Notes: generated from the sequence alone by a model not told the origin. 64,000 nucleotides of DNA from Kitasatospora phosalacinea (GCF_000716545.1 NZ_JNWZ01000017.1:95858-159857); one strand, 5' to 3'; positions 38,358-51,824 are shown, counted from the stretch's first letter. Made by a program: numbers and translations.

Positions 38358-39047
38358 TTGGGTGTTCACCTGATCACCGGAGCCGGGTCCGGCATCGGCG
38401 CCGTCGTCGCCGACCGGCTCGCCGCCCGGGGCGAGCAGCTGTGGCTGCTCGCCCGGGACGCCCGCCGGGCCGCCCAGCTGCGCGAGCGGTTCCCCACCGC
38501 GAAGACCCTGGTCGGAGACCTGGACGACCCGGCCAAGCTGTCCTGGGCCTTCGGGCACCAGACGCTGCCGGTCGAACTCGACTCGCTGCTGCACGTCGCC
38601 GGGGTGGTCGAGCTCGGCACGGTCGCCGAGACCCCGGTCAAGGCGTGGCAGCACCAGCTCAACGTCAACGCCGTCGCGCCCGCCGAGCTCACCCGGCTGC
38701 TGCTGCCCTCGCTGCGGCTGGCCCGCGGCCACGTGGTGTTCGTCAACTCCGGCGCCGGACTGCGCGCCGACCCGACCTGGGGCTCGTACGCGGCCAGCAA
38801 GTTCGCGGTGCGCGCGCTCGCCGACGCGCTGCGGCAGGAGGAGCACGCCAACGGCGTCCGGGTGACCAGCGTCTACCCGGGGCGGACGGCCACCCCGATG
38901 CAGCAGAAGGTGCACCGGCAGGAGGGCGCGGAGTACGACCCCGAGCGCTGGATCGCGCCGGAGTCGGTGGCCACCGCCGTCCTCACCGCGCTCGACCTGC
39001 CCAGGGACGCCGAGATCACCGAGATCACCGTCCGTCCCGGCAAGTAG
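38358..39047 (+). CDS. Short-chain dehydrogenase/reductase
   Basis: A 229-residue NAD(P)-dependent oxidoreductase: TGAGSGIG cofactor loop, LLHVAGVVE, catalytic Ser in VVFVNSGAG and YAASK. The start is probably TTG 38358 (MGVHLITGAG), which has AAGGA ten bases upstream; no ATG or GTG is available near the N-terminus that keeps the cofactor loop. It follows the LOG gene closely. Substrate unknown. Confidence 0.88.
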   Translation: MGVHLITGAGSGIGAVVADRLAARGEQLWLLARDARRAAQLRERFPTAKTLVGDLDDPAKLSWAFGHQTLPVELDSLLHVAGVVELGTVAETPVKAWQHQLNVNAVAPAELTRLLLPSLRLARGHVVFVNSGAGLRADPTWGSYAASKFAVRALADALRQEEHANGVRVTSVYPGRTATPMQQKVHRQEGAEYDPERWIAPESVATAVLTALDLPRDAEITEITVRPGK

Positions 39048-39070
39048 GACGGCCACGGGGGCACGGGTCG

Positions 39071-39101
39071 TTACCCGCGGCCCTCCCCGGGCTCGTAGTC
39101 T
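39071..39101 (+). promoter_or_regulatory. Promoter giving a leaderless mRNA
   Basis: TAGTCT at 39096-39101 ends seven bases before GTG 39109, and TTACCC at 39071-39076 lies 19 bases upstream. Transcription would begin at or next to the start codon. No RBS precedes GTG 39109, which fits a leaderless transcript. Confidence 0.5.
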
Positions 39102-39108
39102 CTTCCCC

Positions 39109-42503
<3,395 letters not shown>

Positions 42504-42616
42504 CGGGTCGTTATCGTCCTGATGCCGCGTCAGTCGGGTGTTCGAGAGGGAAATCGGGCATTGTGTCACTGAACAACGCGCGGATATGACGTCGCGCCCG
42601 GAGCTGGCCCGAAAGT

Positions 42617-42652
42617 GCGCCCAGGCGGGGCACCCCGGCTTACCCTGGGCGC
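42617..42652 (+). terminator. Hairpin downstream of ligA
   Basis: GCGCCCAGG pairs with CCTGGGCGC around an inner GGGG/CCCC stem. It sits in the 300-bp gap between ligA and the GGDEF-EAL gene; no gene is supported there. Confidence 0.5.
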
Positions 42653-42803
42653 TACGAACTGTCAGCAGGAGTGTGTGGCGCCGGTCTCCACCGGTGTCCC
42701 GGGGACACGCCCTCGTCTGACGTCCACCGGCACCTCTGCGGAGAGGGGTGCCTCACCGTGAGGCGGCCCCGCCGGGGGGCGGGCCCGACGGAGGACTGGG
42801 CTT

Positions 42804-44393
42804 ATGGATCGTACGACCGGCGGCGCGCCCACGCGCCCGCCGCGGGGGGTGGCAGGGGCGGTCCTGCTGCTCGGCGTGCTGCTGGCCGGCGCCGCGCCGC
42901 TCATCCCGCTGGCCGTCCTGGTGTACCGCTACGAACCCGAACTGCTCCCGCTGTTCTCGGTTCCCCTCGCCGTGCTGGTGGCCGCCTGGCGGATCGCCCG
43001 GGACCGGGCGCGCGACCAGCTCACCGACCCGCTCACCGACCTGCCCAACCGGCAGGCCCTCCTGATCGCCACCCAGGAGGCGCTGGCCGAGCACCAGGCC
43101 GAACCCGACTACGGCGTCGGCCTGATCCTGCTCGACCTGGACCGCTTCCGCTCCCTCAACGACGCGCTGGGCCACACCGCCGGAGACCGGCTGCTGGTGC
43201 ACATCGCCCGTCGGCTGCACCGCGCCCTGCGCACCGGCACCGGCCACCCCAGGGACGGCGAGGACGGCACCGTGCTGCCCCCGGCGGTGCGGCGCGGCGA
43301 GCGCCCGGTGGTGGCCCGGATGGGCGGCGACGAGTTCGCCGTGCTGCTGCCGGGGGTGGGCGGCACCGAGGTGCTGGAGCGGACGGCGAAGGCGCTGATC
43401 ACCGAACTCGCCGCGCCGATCCGGCTGGACGGCCTGCTGCTCGTCCTGGAGGCCAGCGCCGGCGTCTGCGCCTACCCCGCCAACGCCCAGGATGCAGAAT
43501 CGCTTCTGCGCCGGGCCGACGTCGCGATGGGCCACGCCCAGCACAGCCGCAGCGGCGTCGAGTGCTACGACGAGGCGCGCGACCTCGACACCCCGTACCG
43601 GATCGGCCTGCTCGGCGACCTGCGGCGGGCCATCGAGATGAACGAGGTGCAACTGCACTACCAGCCCAAGGTCGCCTTCGACGGCAGCGTCGTCGGTCTG
43701 GAGGCGCTGGTCCGCTGGGAGCGGCCCGGGCAGGGGCGGGTGGCGCCCGACGAGTTCATCGCGCTCGCCGAGTCCTCCGGACTGATGCCCCGGCTCACCG
43801 ACTACGTGCTGGAACGCGCCGTCGGGCAGATCGCCCGCTGGCGCAACCAGGGCCTGATGGTCCCGGTCGCCGTCAACGTCTCGCCCCGCGACGTCCTCAA
43901 CCCGGGCTTCGCCGCCCGGGTCGCCGGACACCTCACCCGGCACCAGGTGCCCGCCGCCGCGCTCCAGTTGGAGATCACCGAGCGGCTGCTGCTCGACGAC
44001 AGCCGGCGCGCCGCCGACACCCTCGCCGAACTGCGCCGCTACGGCGTCCGGATGTCCCTGGACGACTTCGGCACCGGGCACTCCTCGCTGGTGCGGCTGC
44101 GCAGCCTCCCGGTCGGCGAACTCAAGATCGACCGTTCCTTCGTCTCCCGGATGGTCGCCGACGACCACGACGCGGCCGTGGTCCGCTGCTCCGTCGAACT
44201 CGCCCACTCGCTGGGCCTGACCGTGGTGGCCGAGGGCGTCGAGGACGACGAGACCTGGGAACGGCTCCAGGACATGGGCGTCGACGCCGTCCAGGGCTGG
44301 CTGGTCTCCGCGGCGCTGCCCGCCGACCAGGCCACCGCCTGGCTGCTGGTGCGGCGCAACGACGCGCCGCCGGTGGAGTCGCTGCCGCGCTGA
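42804..44393 (+). CDS. rmdB: Membrane GGDEF-EAL cyclic-di-GMP enzyme, RmdB-like
   Basis: A 529-residue protein with two N-terminal membrane helices (VAGAVLLLGVLLAGAAPLIPLAVLVY, LLPLFSVPLAVLVAAW), a GGDEF domain (DPLTDLPNRQAL, MGGDEFAVL at about residue 174) and an EAL domain (LEALVRWERPG at about 300, NVSPRD, LEITERLLLDD, LDDFGTGHSSL, KIDRSFV, AEGVED). Both catalytic motifs are complete. The RxxD inhibition site expected before GGDEF is absent. By position between ligA and gatCAB and by domain order it corresponds to S. coelicolor RmdB (SCO5495), reported as a c-di-GMP phosphodiesterase; this is from memory. GTP binding by the GGDEF domain may activate the EAL domain. Confidence 0.92.
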   Translation: MDRTTGGAPTRPPRGVAGAVLLLGVLLAGAAPLIPLAVLVYRYEPELLPLFSVPLAVLVAAWRIARDRARDQLTDPLTDLPNRQALLIATQEALAEHQAEPDYGVGLILLDLDRFRSLNDALGHTAGDRLLVHIARRLHRALRTGTGHPRDGEDGTVLPPAVRRGERPVVARMGGDEFAVLLPGVGGTEVLERTAKALITELAAPIRLDGLLLVLEASAGVCAYPANAQDAESLLRRADVAMGHAQHSRSGVECYDEARDLDTPYRIGLLGDLRRAIEMNEVQLHYQPKVAFDGSVVGLEALVRWERPGQGRVAPDEFIALAESSGLMPRLTDYVLERAVGQIARWRNQGLMVPVAVNVSPRDVLNPGFAARVAGHLTRHQVPAAALQLEITERLLLDDSRRAADTLAELRRYGVRMSLDDFGTGHSSLVRLRSLPVGELKIDRSFVSRMVADDHDAAVVRCSVELAHSLGLTVVAEGVEDDETWERLQDMGVDAVQGWLVSAALPADQATAWLLVRRNDAPPVESLPR

Positions 44394-44404
44394 GCGCACC
44401 CGCG

Positions 44405-44448
44405 GGAGGGGGAGCACCCGGGAACGCGTTCCCGGGTGCTCCCCCTCC
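44405..44448. terminator. Perfect 44-bp palindrome, terminator
   Basis: The palindrome has 22 bp per arm, centred on ACGCGT, and starts GGAGGGGGAGCACCCGGGAA. It follows the rmdB-like stop by 11 bases and precedes gatC, separating the two transcripts. Confidence 0.85.
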
Positions 44449-44538
44449 GCCCATAGGATGGCCCCTTAGGACCGAAAGGACCGGCGTGCCCAGCGGGCAA
44501 GGTCCGGCCCACCAGAACTCACCCTTGAGGATCGCTGC

Positions 44539-44835
44539 ATGCCTGGCATCACGCGCGAGGAGGTCGCCCACCTCGCCCGGCTGTCGCGTCTGGAGTTGCA
44601 GGCGGAGGAGTTGGACCACTTCGCCGAGCAGCTCGACGTGATCATCGGCGCGGTCGCCCGCGTTTCCGAAGTCGCGGAGCAGGACGTCCCGCCGACCTCC
44701 CACCCGCTCCCGCTCACCAACGTGATGCGCGCGGACGAGGTGCGACCGTCGCTGACCCCGGAACAGGCGCTGTCCGGCGCCCCGGCGAGCGAGGACCAGC
44801 GTTTCCGCGTGCCGCAGATCCTCGGGGAGGACTGA
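44539..44835 (+). CDS. gatC: Asp-tRNA(Asn)/Glu-tRNA(Gln) amidotransferase subunit C
   Basis: A 98-residue GatC of usual length ([46 protein letters not shown]). It clamps GatA and GatB together. First gene of gatC-gatA-small gene-gatB; gatA starts five bases after its stop. Confidence 0.96.
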   Translation: MPGITREEVAHLARLSRLELQAEELDHFAEQLDVIIGAVARVSEVAEQDVPPTSHPLPLTNVMRADEVRPSLTPEQALSGAPASEDQRFRVPQILGED

Positions 44836-44840
44836 CCGAG

Positions 44841-46334
44841 ATGACCGAGCTGATCAAGTACACGGCGGCCGAGACGGCCGGCGCCATCGCCAGGGGCGAG
44901 GTCTCGGCGGTCGAGGTCGCCCAGGCCCACCTGGACCGGATCGACGCCGTCGACAAGAAGGTCAACGCCTTCCTGCACGTGGACCGCGAGGGCGCGCTGG
45001 CCGCGGCCCGCGCCGTCGACGCCAAGCGCGCCTCCGGCGCCGAGCTGGGCCCGCTGGCGGGCGTGCCGCTCGCGCTGAAGGACGTCTTCACCACCGAGGG
45101 CATGCCGACCACCTGCGGGTCGAAGATCCTGGAGGGCTGGGTCCCGCCGTACGACGCGACCCTGACGCGGCGCCTGAAGGACGCCGACGTCGTCATCCTC
45201 GGCAAGACCAACATGGACGAGTTCGCGATGGGCTCCTCCACCGAGAACTCCGCCTACGGCCCCACCGGCAACCCGTGGGACCTCACCCGCATCCCCGGCG
45301 GCTCCGGCGGCGGCTCGGCGGCCGCGCTGGCCGCCTTCGAGGCGCCGCTGGCGATCGGCACCGACACCGGCGGCTCGATCCGCCAGCCCGGCGCCGTCAC
45401 CGGCACCGTCGGCGTCAAGCCCACCTACGGCTCGGTGTCCCGCTACGGCCTGGTCGCCTTCTCCTCCTCGCTCGACCAGGGCGGCCCGTGCGCCCGCACC
45501 GTGCTCGACACGGCGCTGCTGCACGAGGCCATCGCCGGGCACGACCCGCTGGACTCCACCTCCATCGACGCGCCCGTCCCCGACGTGGTCGCCGCCGCGA
45601 GGACGCGCGACGTGCGCGGCATGCGGATCGGCGTGGTCAAGGAGTTCGCCGGCGAGGGCTACCAGGCCGGCGTCATGCAGCGCTTCGAGGAGTCCGTCGA
45701 GCTGCTGCGCGAACTGGGCGCCGAGGTCGTCGAGGTCTCCTGCCCGTCCTTCACCCTGGCGATGCCCGCCTACTACCTGATCGCCCCGTCCGAGGCGTCC
45801 TCGAACCTCGCCCGGTTCGACGCCATGCGCTACGGCCTGCGGGTCGGCGACGACGGCACCCGCTCCGCCGAGCAGGTCACCGCGCTCACCCGCGAGGCCG
45901 GCTTCGGCGCCGAGGTCAAGCGCCGCATCATCCTCGGCACCTACGCGCTGTCCTCCGGCTACTACGACGCCTACTACGGCTCCGCGCAGAAGGTCCGCAC
46001 CCTGATCTCGCGGGACTTCGACGCGGCCTTCGCGGGCGTGGACGTGCTGGTCTCCCCGACCACCCCGACCACGGCATTCCCGATCGGCGAGCGGGCAGAC
46101 GACCCGATGGCGATGTACCTCGCCGACCTGTGCACCATTCCCTCGAACCTGGCGGGCAACGCGGCCATGTCGCTGCCCTGCGGGCTCGCCCCGGAGGACA
46201 ATCTCCCGGTCGGCCTGCAGATCATCGCCCCCGCGATGGCGGACGACCGCCTCTACCGCGTGGGCGGCGCCGTCGAGGCCGCGCTCAACGACAAGTGGGG
46301 CCACGCCCTGCTGGAGGAGGCACCGGCACTATGA
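44841..46334 (+). CDS. gatA: Asp/Glu-tRNA amidotransferase subunit A
   Basis: A 497-residue amidase-signature enzyme that releases ammonia from glutamine for transamidation. The catalytic Lys is in [13 protein letters not shown], the Ser-cisSer-Lys region is [16 protein letters not shown], and the nucleophile Ser is in [11 protein letters not shown]. Its stop overlaps the ATG of the next small gene (46331-46334). Confidence 0.96.
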   Translation: MTELIKYTAAETAGAIARGEVSAVEVAQAHLDRIDAVDKKVNAFLHVDREGALAAARAVDAKRASGAELGPLAGVPLALKDVFTTEGMPTTCGSKILEGWVPPYDATLTRRLKDADVVILGKTNMDEFAMGSSTENSAYGPTGNPWDLTRIPGGSGGGSAAALAAFEAPLAIGTDTGGSIRQPGAVTGTVGVKPTYGSVSRYGLVAFSSSLDQGGPCARTVLDTALLHEAIAGHDPLDSTSIDAPVPDVVAAARTRDVRGMRIGVVKEFAGEGYQAGVMQRFEESVELLRELGAEVVEVSCPSFTLAMPAYYLIAPSEASSNLARFDAMRYGLRVGDDGTRSAEQVTALTREAGFGAEVKRRIILGTYALSSGYYDAYYGSAQKVRTLISRDFDAAFAGVDVLVSPTTPTTAFPIGERADDPMAMYLADLCTIPSNLAGNAAMSLPCGLAPEDNLPVGLQIIAPAMADDRLYRVGGAVEAALNDKWGHALLEEAPAL

Positions 46335-46570
46335 GCAAGATCGAGAAGGCCAAGGGCTGGAAGCACTCGAAGCCCGGTCTGTGGCTGTCCATCGGCACCA
46401 GCGCCTTCGGCGCGATCTCCATCGTCAAGGAGGCCCGCACCGCGCGCGCCGACAACGACACCCTCAAGCTGGTCAACGCCCTGGTCGGCGCCGCCGCCCT
46501 GGTCACCGGCACCGCGCTCCTCGTCCGCGAGCTCAAGCGTCTCGGCGACGACGACGTCCTGCTCGGCTGA
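46331..46570 (+). CDS. Small membrane protein coupled to gatA
   Basis: A 79-residue basic protein: [16 protein letters not shown], a hydrophobic helix [16 protein letters not shown], a polar middle with charged residues, then a longer hydrophobic helix [20 protein letters not shown] and an acidic tail. Its ATG overlaps the gatA stop by four bases, so it is translationally coupled. A gene lies at the same place in S. coelicolor (from memory, SCO5500). Function is unknown; it could tether the amidotransferase to the membrane, or simply share the operon. Confidence 0.8.
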   Translation: MSKIEKAKGWKHSKPGLWLSIGTSAFGAISIVKEARTARADNDTLKLVNALVGAAALVTGTALLVRELKRLGDDDVLLG

Positions 46571-46596
46571 ACCTCCATGACTGAAGAAGGGACGCT

Positions 46597-48096
46597 GTGA
46601 GCGTCATGAGCCTGGTCTCCTACGAGGAGGCTCTCGCCTCGTACGACCCGGTGATGGGCCTTGAGGTCCACGTCGAGCTGGGTACCAAGACCAAGATGTT
46701 CTGCGGCTGCTCCACCGAACTCGGGGCGGAGCCGAACTCGCAGACCTGTCCGACCTGCCTCGGGCTGCCCGGCTCGCTGCCGGTGGTCAACGCGGTCGGG
46801 GTGGAGTCGGCGGTGCGGATCGGCCTCGCGCTGAACTGCGAGATCGCCGAGTGGTGCCGGTTCGCCCGGAAGAACTACTTCTACCCGGACATGCCGAAGA
46901 ACTTCCAGACCAGCCAGTACGACGAGCCGATCGCCTTCAACGGCTACCTCGACGTGCAGCTGGAGGACGGCGAGGTCTTCCGGGTGGAGATCGAGCGCGC
47001 CCACATGGAGGAGGACACCGGCAAGTCCACCCACGTCGGCGGCGCCACCGGCCGCATCCACGGCGCGGAGTACTCGCTGCTGGACTACAACCGGGCCGGC
47101 ATCCCGCTGATCGAGATCGTCACCAAGCCGATCACCGGCGCGGGGCACCGGGCGCCGGAGGTCGCGAAGGCGTACGTGGCCGAGCTGCGCGAGCTGATCC
47201 GGGCGCTGGGCGTCTCCGAGGCCCGGATGGACAAGGGGCAGATGCGCTGCGACGTGAACCTGTCGCTGCGCCCCAACGGCACCGAGAAGTTCGGCACCCG
47301 CAGCGAGACCAAGAACGTCAACTCGCTGCGCAGCGTGGAGCGGGCGGCCCGGTTCGAGATCCAGCGGCACGCCACCGTGCTGACCGACGGCGGCACGATC
47401 GTCCAGGAGACCCGGCACTTCCACGAGGAGGACGGGTCCACCACGGCGGGCCGGATCAAGGACAACGCCGAGGACTACCGGTACTTCCCGGAGCCCGACC
47501 TGGTGCCGGTCGCCCCGGCCCGGGAGTGGGTCGAGGAGCTGCGGGTCTCCCTGCCGGAGCTGCCGCGGGTCCGCCGGGCCCGGCTGCAGGCCGAGTGGGG
47601 CCTGACCGACAAGGACATGCAGTCGGTGCTCAACGCCGGTGCGGTGGAGCCGATCACGGAGACCATCGCGGCCGGCGCCCCCGCCGACCAGGCCCGCAAG
47701 TGGTGGATGGGCGAGCTGGCGCGTCGTGCCAACGAGACCGGCACCGAGCTGTCCGAGCAGCCGATCACCCCGGCCCAGGTGGCCCGGGTGTGCGCGCTGG
47801 TCGCCGAGGGCAAGCTCAACGACAAGCTGGCCCGCCAGGTCATCGAGGGCGTCCTCGCGGGCGAGGGCGAGCCGGACGACGTGGTCGCGAAGCGCGACCT
47901 GGCCGTCGTCTCGGACGACTCGGCGCTCGGCGCGGCCGTCGACCAGGCCATCGCCGACAACCCGGACGTCGCCGCGAAGATCCGCGACGGCAAGGTGCAG
48001 GCGGTGGGCGCGCTGGTCGGCGCGGTCATGAAGACCACCCGCGGGCAGGCCGACGCGGCCCGGGTCAAGGACCTCATCCTGGAGAAGCTCGCCTGA
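46597..48096 (+). CDS. gatB: Asp/Glu-tRNA amidotransferase subunit B
   Basis: A 499-residue GatB that phosphorylates the misacylated tRNA and transfers ammonia. [19 protein letters not shown], the zinc site CPTCLG with the preceding [30 protein letters not shown] and the helical/YqeY tail region are typical. GTG 46597 or ATG 46606 can start it; AGAAGGGAC fits GTG. Last gene of the operon, before two terminator hairpins. Confidence 0.96.
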   Translation: MSVMSLVSYEEALASYDPVMGLEVHVELGTKTKMFCGCSTELGAEPNSQTCPTCLGLPGSLPVVNAVGVESAVRIGLALNCEIAEWCRFARKNYFYPDMPKNFQTSQYDEPIAFNGYLDVQLEDGEVFRVEIERAHMEEDTGKSTHVGGATGRIHGAEYSLLDYNRAGIPLIEIVTKPITGAGHRAPEVAKAYVAELRELIRALGVSEARMDKGQMRCDVNLSLRPNGTEKFGTRSETKNVNSLRSVERAARFEIQRHATVLTDGGTIVQETRHFHEEDGSTTAGRIKDNAEDYRYFPEPDLVPVAPAREWVEELRVSLPELPRVRRARLQAEWGLTDKDMQSVLNAGAVEPITETIAAGAPADQARKWWMGELARRANETGTELSEQPITPAQVARVCALVAEGKLNDKLARQVIEGVLAGEGEPDDVVAKRDLAVVSDDSALGAAVDQAIADNPDVAAKIRDGKVQAVGALVGAVMKTTRGQADAARVKDLILEKLA

Positions 48097-48122
48097 GGCT
48101 TCCGAGGTTCCTAAGGCGGTGC

Positions 48123-48192
48123 GGCGGGGCCTAAGGAGGCCCCTTAGGCCCCGCCGAGCACGGTGCCCGCCCCCGGGAGGGGGCGGGCACCG
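48123..48192 (+). terminator. Two tandem terminator hairpins after gatB
   Basis: GGCGGGGCCTAAGG/CCTTAGGCCCCGCC (48123-48155) and CGGTGCCCGCCCCC/GGGGGCGGGCACCG (48161-48192). Each stem is 14 bp and neither has a T tract. Confidence 0.85.
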
Positions 48193-48296
48193 GCGTTTCC
48201 GCGGTCGGCGGCCCGCGGAGATCGGGCAGGCTCCCGATGTGGCGCACCCCCCTGGGGGCGGAGGCTGGACACCAGCAGACGACGAGGGGAAACACC

Positions 48297-48500
48297 GTGT
48301 ACGAGTACGAGTTGTTCAAGGTACGGGAACGCGAACTGCACCACCGGGCCGCCGCCGGGCGCCTGGCCCGCGAGGCGGCCGGTGCGCGCGCCGGACTGGT
48401 CGAGCGGGTGGTGCGGGCGGTCCGCCGGGAGGCCGCGCCGCGCACCAAGTCGGTCGCGGAGCCGGGCCGTTCGGCCGCCGCGGCGGGCTGCGCGGGATGA
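48297..48500 (+). CDS. Small basic hypothetical protein
   Basis: A 67-residue, Arg/Ala-rich, probably helical protein (MYEYELFKVRERELHHRAAA). GTG 48297 follows GAGGGGA at a good distance. Short proteins of this start are common in streptomycetes; I know of no function. Its stop precedes the large LuxR regulator gene by 62 bases. Confidence 0.6.
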   Translation: MYEYELFKVRERELHHRAAAGRLAREAAGARAGLVERVVRAVRREAAPRTKSVAEPGRSAAAAGCAG

Positions 48501-48562
48501 CCGGCGGACCCGGTCCGTCCGCGGACCGGGATAACCGTTCGGCGCTGTTCGAGGGCTGTGGC

Positions 48563-51500
48563 ATGCTCACGGACATGGAGCAGACAGTCAGCCCGGTGTT
48601 CGTCGGACGCGGCCGGGAGACCGACCTGCTCGGCGCGGCCCTGGGCCGGGCGGGGGCGGGGGAGCCGCAGGCCGTGCTGGTCGGCGGCGAGGCGGGGGTC
48701 GGCAAGACCCGGCTGGTCGAGGAGTTCCTGGCGCGGGCCGAGGCGGACGGGGCGGTGACCGCGCTCGGCGCCTGCCTGGAGGTCGGCGCCGAGGGCCTGC
48801 CGTACGGGCCGCTCTCGGCGGCGCTGCGCCGCCTGCACCGGCGGCTCGGGCCGGAGCTGGACGCGGCCGCCGCCGGGCTGGAGGGCCACCTCGCCCGGCT
48901 GCTGCCGGACTTCGGGGAGGTCGACGGGGAGGGCAACGACGAGTACGGCCGGGCCCGGCTGTTCGAGCACACCGCCCGGCTGTTCGAGCGGCTGTCCGAG
49001 GGCCGGACGCTGGTCCTCGCCGTCGAGGACCTGCACTGGTCCGACCGCTCCACCCGGGAACTGCTCGCCTACCTGGTCCGCACCCTGCACCGCTCCCGGG
49101 TGCTGATCGTCGCCACCTACCGCACCGACGACCTGCACCGCCGCCACCCGCTGCGCCCGTTCCTGGCCGAGCTGGAGCGGCTGCGCACCGTCCAGCGGCA
49201 CGAACTGGAGCGCCTGGACCGGCCCGAGGTGGCGGCCCAACTGGCCGGCATCCTCGGCTCCGAGACCCCCGGACGGGACGTGGTGGACCGCATCCACCGC
49301 CGCTCCGAGGGCAACCCGTTCTTCGTCGAGGAACTCGCCGCCGCCTACCGCGACGGCTGCCTGGCCTGCGTCACCGAATCGCTGCGCGACATCCTGCTGG
49401 TCCGGGTCGAGGCGCTGCCCGAGGAGACCCAGCGGATCGTCCGGATCGCCGCCGAGGGCGGCTCCCGGATCGAGCACGCCCTGCTCGCGGCCGTCGTCGC
49501 GGAGAGCGGCGCCGGCGGCGAGGACGCGCTGATCTCCGCGCTGCGCACCGCCGTCGGCGCCAACATCCTGCGCCCCGACACCGACGGCGAGGGCTACCGG
49601 TTCCGGCACGCCCTCGTCCGCGAGGCCGTCTCCGACGACCTGCTGCCCGGCGAACGGCAGGGCATCAACCGGCGGTTCGCCACCGTCCTGGAGGCCGACC
49701 CGGAGCTCGTCCGGGCCGAACAGCGCACCGCCCGGCTCGCCGACTACTGGTACCACGCCCACCAGCCCGCCCGGGCGCTGCCCGCCGCCCTCGACGCGGC
49801 CCGGGGCGCCCGCCGGCGCAACGCCTTCGCCGAACAGCTCAAGATGCTCGAACGCGCCATCGAACTATGGGACACCGTCTCCGAGCAGGCCCTCGCCACC
49901 ACCCTGCGCCCCTACGACTGGGCCGACACCTACCCGCCCTGCGCCTGCGACGACGGCGAGCACGACGGCTGCGACCGGCTGCAACTCGTCGACGTGCTGG
50001 CCGAAGCGGTGGTCGCCGCCCGCCGGGCCGGCGACCGCGACCGCGGCCAGGCCCTGGCCCGCCGCGCGCTCTCCCTGGTCGACGAGGCCCGCAACCCGAT
50101 GCGCGCCGCCTGGTTCCGGCTGCAGCGCGCCAAGATGCTCGACCAGCTCAAGCGCGGCGGCGGCCTGGAGGAGATCCAGTACGCCTACCGCCTGGTGCAG
50201 GACCTCGGCCCGTCCGTCGTCCAGGCCGAGGCGCTCTCCCTGGAAGCCTCGCACGGCCTGCTCCGCAACCCCGGCCCCGCCGCCGTCGCCACCGCCGAAC
50301 GCGCCGTCGCCGTCGCCCGCCAGGTCGGCGCCCCCTCCGTCGAGGTGCACGCCCGGGTCACCCTGGCCGGGCTGCTCGGCGACTTCGACGACAGCGACCG
50401 GGCCCTCGCCCTGCTCACCGAAGCCGTCGAACAGGCCCGCCCGCTCGGCAACGACGACGTCCACACCCGGGGCCTCAACAACCTCGCCAGCCTGCTGCTG
50501 GCCCACGGCCGCGCCGAGGAGGCCGTCACCGCCGCCCGCACCGGCCTCGACGCCGCCCGCCGCAGCGGACTGCTGCTCAACACCGGCCCCATCCTCACCG
50601 GCAACCTCGCCGAGGCGCTGCTCGCCGCCGGCCGCACCGAGGAGGCCGCCGCCGTCCTCGCCGACTGGGACGACAAGCCCGAAGCCGACACCCACGGCGA
50701 GTTCATGGACCGCCTGCGCGGCGAACTCGCCCTGCTGCGCGGCGACACCGCCGAGGCCGAGACCCACTGGGCCGCCGCCCACGCCAGCGGCGGCGGCGGC
50801 GCCCAACCCCAGCACGTGCTGCCCACCGCGACCCTCGGCATCCGGCTCGCCGTCCGCCTCGGCCGCCCCGACCAGGCCCGCGCCCGGCTCGCCGAAGCAC
50901 TCGACGGCACCGTCCTGACCGGCCAGGACGGCCACCTGTTCCCGCTGCTCACCCACGCCGCCGAAGCCGAGGCCGACCAGCACCCGCGCACCCCCGAGGG
51001 CGAGGCCGCGCTCGCCCGGATCACCGCCCTCGCCGCCCGGCTCACCCCCCGCTGCGGCCTCCACCGCGGCTGGGCCGCGCTGCTGGCCGGCGAGCTCGCC
51101 CGCGCCGCCGGCCGCCCCACCGCCGCCCACCGGCAGGCCGCCGTCACCGAACTGCGCGCCGTCGGCCTCCCCTGGCCGCTCTCGCTCGCCCTGCTGCGCG
51201 CCGCGGAGGACGCCGCCGCGGCCGGCGACCGCGAGAGCGCCGCCGCGCAGCTTCGCGAGGCCGCCGAACTCGCCCGCCGCCGCGGCGACTCGGGCACCCG
51301 GCGGGACGCCGAGCTGCTCGCCGAACGGCTCGGCCTCGGCCACCGGGACAACCCCGCGAGCGGGCCCGGCGACGGCCTCGGCCTCACCCCGCGCGAACGG
51401 GACGTGCTGCGCCAGCTCGCCCTCGGCCGCAGCAACCGGCAGATCGCCGAGCAGCTGTTCATCTCCCCGAAGACCGCCAGCGTGCACGTCTCCAACATCC

Positions 51501-51589
51501 TCGCCAAGCTCGCCGTCACCGGCCGCGGCGAAGCCGCCGCGCTGGCCCACCGGCTGCGCCTGTTCCCCGAGGGGGAGACGGTCGGGTAG
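48563..51589 (+). CDS. LAL-family LuxR regulator (large ATP-binding)
   Basis: A 1008-residue regulator: FVGRGRETDLL at the start, Walker A GGEAGVGKTRLV, Walker B LVLAVEDLHWSD, a long TPR-like middle, and a C-terminal LuxR helix-turn-helix (LTPRERDVLRQLALGRSNRQIAEQLFISPKTASVHV). LAL regulators activate pathway genes or central processes on an ATP-linked signal. A short Cys cluster PPCACDDGEHDGC (about residues 460-475) is unusual and may bind metal. ATG 48563 is preferred; ATG 48575 is possible. No TTA codon is seen. Nearby target genes are not evident. Confidence 0.9.
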   Translation: MLTDMEQTVSPVFVGRGRETDLLGAALGRAGAGEPQAVLVGGEAGVGKTRLVEEFLARAEADGAVTALGACLEVGAEGLPYGPLSAALRRLHRRLGPELDAAAAGLEGHLARLLPDFGEVDGEGNDEYGRARLFEHTARLFERLSEGRTLVLAVEDLHWSDRSTRELLAYLVRTLHRSRVLIVATYRTDDLHRRHPLRPFLAELERLRTVQRHELERLDRPEVAAQLAGILGSETPGRDVVDRIHRRSEGNPFFVEELAAAYRDGCLACVTESLRDILLVRVEALPEETQRIVRIAAEGGSRIEHALLAAVVAESGAGGEDALISALRTAVGANILRPDTDGEGYRFRHALVREAVSDDLLPGERQGINRRFATVLEADPELVRAEQRTARLADYWYHAHQPARALPAALDAARGARRRNAFAEQLKMLERAIELWDTVSEQALATTLRPYDWADTYPPCACDDGEHDGCDRLQLVDVLAEAVVAARRAGDRDRGQALARRALSLVDEARNPMRAAWFRLQRAKMLDQLKRGGGLEEIQYAYRLVQDLGPSVVQAEALSLEASHGLLRNPGPAAVATAERAVAVARQVGAPSVEVHARVTLAGLLGDFDDSDRALALLTEAVEQARPLGNDDVHTRGLNNLASLLLAHGRAEEAVTAARTGLDAARRSGLLLNTGPILTGNLAEALLAAGRTEEAAAVLADWDDKPEADTHGEFMDRLRGELALLRGDTAEAETHWAAAHASGGGGAQPQHVLPTATLGIRLAVRLGRPDQARARLAEALDGTVLTGQDGHLFPLLTHAAEAEADQHPRTPEGEAALARITALAARLTPRCGLHRGWAALLAGELARAAGRPTAAHRQAAVTELRAVGLPWPLSLALLRAAEDAAAAGDRESAAAQLREAAELARRRGDSGTRRDAELLAERLGLGHRDNPASGPGDGLGLTPRERDVLRQLALGRSNRQIAEQLFISPKTASVHVSNILAKLAVTGRGEAAALAHRLRLFPEGETVG

Positions 51590-51684
51590 GGCTTCCGGCC
51601 GGGCGGGCAGCGGCTGCCGCCGACGGCGCGGCGCCCGCCACCGGACGGGTCGTCAGGATCGGCGCCCCGCTGCGCGGGCCGCCC

Positions 51685-51723
51685 GCTCCGTGCCCCCGCT
51701 CCATGCCCCCGCTCCGTGCCCCC
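51685..51723. repeat. 13-bp tandem repeat, three copies
   Basis: Three copies of GCTCCRTGCCCCC (middle copy has A for G) between the LAL gene and the GGDEF gene. It is a simple-sequence tract of no known function. Confidence 0.8.
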
Positions 51724-51782
51724 GGTCTGAGCCGAACGGGCGATCCCCGCCCCAACCCGCCTCACGCCACCTGCGGTTCATT

Positions 51783-51824
51783 ACTCTAAGTTGAGAGTGC
51801 GTGCCAGTGCGTGACCACAGTGGT
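51783..51824 (+). promoter_or_regulatory. Inverted repeats upstream of the PAS-GGDEF gene
   Basis: ACTCT-AAGTTG-AGAGT (51783-51798) and ACCAC-A-GTGGT (51814-51824) lie in a relatively AT-rich patch 57-98 bases before the gene. c-di-GMP genes of streptomycetes are often BldD targets, but neither repeat fits the BldD box as I know it. Control site of unknown owner. Confidence 0.35.

Noticed and set aside
48119..48562. Upstream extension of the LAL regulator frame
   Set aside because: It covers the gatB terminators and the small 67-residue gene. Family similarity begins at FVGRGRE just after ATG 48563.
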